A DNA stretch of 6,130 nucleotides from Candidatus Woesearchaeota archaeon (GTDB lineage Archaea > Nanobdellota > Nanobdellia > Woesearchaeales > WJKR01), in NCBI GenBank assembly GCA_014729015.1, contig WJKR01000002.1, forward strand, positions 1 to 6,130, read 5' to 3'. Below are positions 5,636 through 6,130 of the stretch, in pieces. The translations under genes were made by a program, and so were the position numbers. How positions within the stretch are numbered: the stretch's first letter is position 1; each line of letters starts with the position of its first letter. The notes beneath the pieces are model-generated. The model made no database searches. It saw nothing but the letters and a program-made list of their open reading frames with translations, and was not told the DNA's origin.

Positions 5636-6130
5636 AGATTTCTTTGGTGAGCGTCTTGTGCAGTTGCCAGGTGAATCTTTGCGAGGCGTCCCATCCTCGT
5701 CTGTTGAGGAGCGCTTCTCCGTCGACGCGTTCGGGGAATGCGATGACGAGCTTCCTGGTGATATTTTTTGCTTGGTCGAGGAATGCTGCGTAGAGTTCGT
5801 TGAGGCGTGCTGCTTTGCTGTTCCTGCCGTAGGGCAGGTCGGTGATGATGGCGTCTGCTTGCGCTTCGGTGCTCGTCGCGTCGCCGACGATGAGGCGTGC
5901 TGTTCCGTGGTAGTGTTCGAGGTTTTTTTTCGCTCTGGTGATCATCGCGGGGTCGATGTCGATGCCTGTCGCCTGCTTGTGCATGAGTGCTGCTTCGATG
6001 AGGATGCCGCCGCTGCCGCAGAACGGGTCGAGTATATTTTTCGTTCTTCCTGCGAGGTTGACCATGGCGCGGGCGAGCTTGGGGTGCATGCTGGTCGGGT
6101 GCGGTGCGGGCCTGTTCTGGTTCTTCCTCG
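5616..6130 (-). CDS. trmG10: tRNA guanine-N2 methyltransferase (Trm-G10/Trm11-like), 5' end outside window
   Basis: The C-terminal catalytic part of a class I SAM-dependent methyltransferase of the THUMP-domain Trm-G10/Trm11 group, which methylates N2 of G10 in tRNA. Reading leftward, the frame is open from the right edge; the first in-frame Met (6089) is internal, because the preceding codons encode NRPAPHPTS, continuing the family's R-P-x-x-H-P-x-S-x-x-P-K-L-A-R-A-M-V-N-L block. SAM motif I is DPFCGSGGILIEAA, followed by GIDIDPAM (the acidic loop), GDAT and the catalytic motif IV TDLPYGRNS. The C terminus LHKTLTKEIF matches the family's final strands. The N-terminal THUMP domain would lie outside the window. 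The gene is convergent with the PEP-synthase-like gene and overlaps its 3' end by 20 nt. Trm-G10 is favoured over other N2-guanine methyltransferases such as Trm14 by the DLPYGR form, but only moderately. Confidence 0.85.
   Translation of the reverse strand, partial: RKNQNRPAPHPTSMHPKLARAMVNLAGRTKNILDPFCGSGGILIEAALMHKQATGIDIDPAMITRAKKNLEHYHGTARLIVGDATSTEAQADAIITDLPYGRNSKAARLNELYAAFLDQAKNITRKLVIAFPERVDGEALLNRRGWDASQRFTWQLHKTLTKEIFTATTD
5923..5930 (+). terminator. Possible T8 termination tract for the convergent transcript
   Basis: Eight consecutive T on the + strand lie within the opposite-strand methyltransferase gene, about 290 nt past the stop of the PEP-synthase-like gene. Archaeal RNA polymerase stops at oligo-T tracts without a hairpin, and a T6 tract lies nearer at 5764-5769. 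The bases also encode Lys-Lys on the other strand, so coding may be the only reason for them. Confidence 0.25.

Noticed and set aside
5616..6089. Methyltransferase as a complete 157-residue gene starting at the Met at 6089
   Set aside because: The frame stays open to the window edge and the preceding residues match the family, so this Met is internal.

Overview
The window looks like a stretch of compact archaeal chromosome. The signs are archaeal-type gene families (a single-domain KaiC/RecA-like ATPase, a DhnA-type class I aldolase, a Trm-G10-like tRNA methyltransferase), TATA-box-like A/T octamers just upstream of genes, and Shine-Dalgarno sites of the GGTGA form. Two genes appear to be leaderless. 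The moderately GC-rich sequence, tight packing and PEP-synthase-like fragment would suit a DPANN-type archaeon such as the Woesearchaeota/Pacearchaeota group, but that placement is a low-confidence impression. There are no signs of mobile elements, CRISPR arrays, rRNA or tRNA genes.

Layout. (1) 59-868 (+): KaiC-like ATPase with its own TATA box and a GGTGA site. (2) 915-1949 (+): DUF1704/MATCAP-like metallopeptidase, probably leaderless, followed with an ATGA stop/start overlap by a trimeric-type dUTPase (1946-2413). (3) 2454-3470 (+): PfkB-family sugar kinase whose natural start seems to be a non-canonical ATC codon, overlapping by 17 nt a GTG-started archaeal class I fructose-bisphosphate aldolase (3454-4242). 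(4) 4283-5635 (+): a stand-alone protein resembling the ATP-binding N-terminal domain of PEP synthase/PPDK, with its signature residues eroded, an acidic linker and a C-terminal domain I do not recognise; probably leaderless. (5) 5616-6130 (-): the C-terminal part of a THUMP-class tRNA guanine-N2 methyltransferase, convergent with and overlapping the previous gene by 20 nt, running off the right edge.

How the genes fit together. The kinase and aldolase form a translationally coupled pair in sugar-phosphate metabolism (glycolysis/gluconeogenesis), and the PEP-synthase-like gene beside them may belong to the same theme, though it looks non-catalytic. The dUTPase handles nucleotide-pool sanitation. 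Its co-transcribed DUF1704 partner has no obvious link to it. Intergenic gaps are all under 60 nt and hold only promoter and RBS signals. No clearly new multi-gene system is visible. The points most worth checking are the ATC start and the degenerate PPDK_N-like protein.
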